In this document: piece by piece, positions 61,751-64,000 of the stretch
Numbering within the stretch: position 1 is the first letter of the stretch
Layout: each line of letters starts with the position of its first letter
Program-made: the position numbers and the translations under genes
Source: Spirodela intermedia
Taxonomy: Eukaryota; Streptophyta; Magnoliopsida; Alismatales; Araceae
Assembly (NCBI GenBank): GCA_902729315.2
Contig: LR746265.1
Coordinates: 6,373,892-6,437,891 of the forward strand
Direction of reading: 5' to 3'
Length of the DNA stretch: 64,000 nucleotides
Notes under the pieces: model-generated
The model's input: the letters and a program-made list of their open reading frames with translations, nothing else
Told to the model about the DNA's origin: nothing
Database searches by the model: none

Positions 61751-62674
61751 AGAAAAATCATGACGGTGAAACTCTAGAAGATGGCTGACCTCAAGGGATA
61801 GGCTACTCATCAGAGAATGGTTGGGCCATCTCTTAAACATAATAAATATTTATCTTAAAATTTACACTCATTTATTCAATGTATAATTGTCTTAAATAAC
61901 CATGGTGACATGAAATGATGTTACTATCATCAGGTGAGAATGTAAATTCGTGTCCACATACAAAGTTTGCTCATTCACATCTTTGTTGATCCGATTATTT
62001 AGCAGTCTTAACACCTAATTTCTGCCTATTTTAAGACAGAAATCACACTATAATATTAATAATAGAACCAAAAACAATTAATTCTTCATTAACTTTGGAT
62101 ATTTTCTCTTTGTTTATGCACTCAAATGCTATCATTTTACTTCAGTTGTCACATAAGATCATGAGATCTATAATTAGAAGAAAAATATGCCATTAATTTG
62201 TGAGGAAAACCTAAACTTGTTAATATTTATCTTAAAAAATTGCACTCATTTATTCGATATATAACCGTTTGAATTAATCATGTCGACATGAAATGCTGGT
62301 GCCGCCATCAAGAGAGATCATTAGTTGATGTACTATGAAAGCGACAAAATATTTTCCTATGATATTTTACGATGGCAATTGTGATAAATATGTAAGAAAC
62401 TTTCTTTCTCTCTCTCTCTCTCCCCTCTACCATGGCTACAACTGATGCAGTAAATGATGCATTATGTAAGAAACTCTCCCTCCCCACCCGCAGCCTATTC
62501 CCACCAGCTGCTTATGGCTCATGACGGCTACAATTGATGCGGCCACTCGATGGTCCTACTACGTGTCTACTTCTCTTGTACAAGACTAGCTGTTTCTGGG
62601 AAAATAATGCCAAATATCTTCTCTCAATTCTCCATTGATCGCCAATCATCAGTTGAGGTGGAGAGTATGGCATC
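61751..62674 (-). repeat. Inverted repeat, right arm (copy B)
   Basis: Reverse complement of copy A, 924 bp. Read on the minus strand it starts GATGCCATACTCTCCACC and still contains the gene's terminal codons and TGA in frame. Compared with A it lacks about 27 bp near 61960 and is rich in C-to-T and G-to-A differences at former CG sites. Confidence 0.93.
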
Positions 62675-63075
62675 AAGAGAAACCACTAGTTGATGTGCCA
62701 TGGAAGTGTCATCAACTTAATGAAATGTTGTCATCCAAGATATTTTCCTATGAGATTTTACTATGGCAATCACAATAAATATGTAAGAAACTTTTTTCTC
62801 TCTCTTCCCTCTACTAGAGCTATATTGATGTAGTAAACATTTTAAAAACTCCACCTACTACATGTTGTAAATAATATAGTATGTAAGAAACTTTCCCTCC
62901 CCGCCTTCAGCCTGTTCCCACCACCTACTTACGTCTTAGGACTGCTACAATTGGCCACTCAATGGTCCTACTATGTGACTACTCTTTTGTACAAGATCAG
63001 CTGCTTCTGAGAAAGTAATGTTGAATGTCTTCTCTTAATTCTTCGTCGATCAGCTGAGGTGGAGATCATGGCATC
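62675..63075 (-). repeat. Third, more diverged partial copy (copy C)
   Basis: About 400 bp in the same orientation as copy B, directly adjoining it. On the minus strand it starts GATGCCATGATCTCC, runs through TTCTTACATATTTAT and GGAAAATATCTTGG, and ends CATCAACTAGTGGTTTCTCTT, where copy B begins. It corresponds to the outer 365 bp of B, with small indels and inserted bases. The coding frame is lost. Confidence 0.85.
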
Positions 63076-64000
63076 TATAAAGTAGTGTGGATATCCCCCC
63101 CCCCCTACCTGAAGACAATCCATCACTATAACTATTGTGATTTCTTTAAGATAATAATAAACTATTCGGTGGAGTATAGTAGCTTCAACAATGGCAACTT
63201 GCAAGGATTTCTCTGATATCTCAATGACAGATTAGAGATGCAAAAGCTCTCCAATATAATAGATGGAAAGAAGAAAAGATTATTAGAAGACCACAAACTT
63301 ATAATAAATATGTAAACACATACTCACAATAATAGTGGAAACTCAATTTCTAAATATTAGTGAGTAAAATATAAGAGAAATCACTAAGCTATCAAGAATT
63401 TTGATGAAAATGACACCTCCACTAAATACCTTTAATCTACATCTCAACATCTTTGAGATGACCACACACTGGAGAGTTAATAATAGACTCTTTATTTTCT
63501 TCTATAAGGACTTCACATGCAATATAAATAAGAAGATAGACAAAAAAGAGAAAGAAAGTTGAAAAAAAAGAGAATAAAATCAAAAGAGATAAATTATTGT
63601 TGTTCATCATACTCATAAAAAAAGAAATATATGCTCTATTTATTGAAAAAAGTGAAAAGACCCTAAAAAGAAGTATTTTCAACAAACATACGGGCAAGCC
63701 CACACATCTTGGTGGTGATGGTTTCAACCACCCTCATTTTCCACTCTCTCTCCCTACTTGACCCCTAAATGAGTCAAAAGGATAAGGTGACAATTGTGAC
63801 ACTACTCCTCACTCCTCACATGTCCCCTGAACAAGTTAGACAAAAAGTGACTCCTCTCATGTCTTTTGAACAAATTAAATGTGATGGGTTGACACCATTA
63901 ACAAACTCTTTACCTTAGCAACCATCATTGTTGCATGTAGGGTCATCATTCATTTATACTCTAAGTTCTCCACTTTTTGTAAACTATTTACAACATAAAT
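63076..64000. other. AT-rich region, no gene seen
   Basis: AT-rich with a poly-C run at about 63097-63106. It resembles repeat or LTR-flank DNA, for example repeated CTCCTC and ACATGTC segments at 63800-63865. The longest minus-strand frame (63437-63727) is composed of low-complexity hydrophobic residues and is not supported as a gene. Confidence 0.45.

Noticed and set aside
63437-63727. 96-codon minus-strand frame near the right edge
   Set aside because: Low-complexity Phe/Leu-rich translation of T-rich DNA; no family.

Overview
This is plant nuclear DNA. The genes have short coding exons, GT-AG introns from under 100 bp to over 2 kb, many CT/GA microsatellites and decayed retroelements. 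Several genes are very GC-rich in coding sequence and intronless or sharply different in GC from their AT-rich introns (PORR, PPR, HD-ZIP IV, C2), which suggests a monocot; the species cannot be named from this window.

Layout, left to right. (1) 1-8511, minus: 5' eight exons of a NOL10/Enp2 nucleolar WD40 gene; the rest lies off the left edge. (2) 8512-14014: GC-rich, CT/GA-rich intergenic DNA with HD-ZIP IV-type binding motifs. (3) 14015-18321, plus: complete nine-exon class IV HD-ZIP (ANL2/ROC5-like), 843 aa; downstream DNA holds an exact L1 box. (4) 20588-21919, plus: single-exon PORR (RPD1-like) organelle RNA-binding protein. (5) 22591-26563, minus: VPS29 retromer subunit, three exons. 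(6) 28047-36995, plus: clade III GSK3/shaggy-like kinase with 13 recognisable exons but several disabling lesions; a Copia fragment sits in one intron. (7) 37381-39522, minus: PLS-DYW pentatricopeptide protein. (8) 40515-47050, plus: membrane RING-H2 E3 ligase, five exons. (9) 49855-57393, minus: OXA1-type inner-membrane insertase, nine exons. (10) 58182-58661, minus: BAP-like C2 protein. (11) 59599-60756, plus: COR27/COR28-like protein, three exons, with an evening element, a G-box and a TATA box upstream. (12) 60706-63075: a near-kilobase inverted repeat that starts inside the last exon of the COR27-like gene, plus a third tandem copy. (13) 63076-64000: AT-rich, no gene seen.

The genes are ordinary, independent plant genes and form no pathway cluster. 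The head-to-head C2 (BAP-like) and COR27-like pair are both from families linked to temperature responses. The most unusual structures are the inverted duplication of the COR27-like 3' end, which would fold into a long hairpin if transcribed and whose distal arm shows C-to-T/G-to-A-biased decay, and the decayed GSK3 copy, in which a premature TAG is also a possible splice acceptor that would bypass it.
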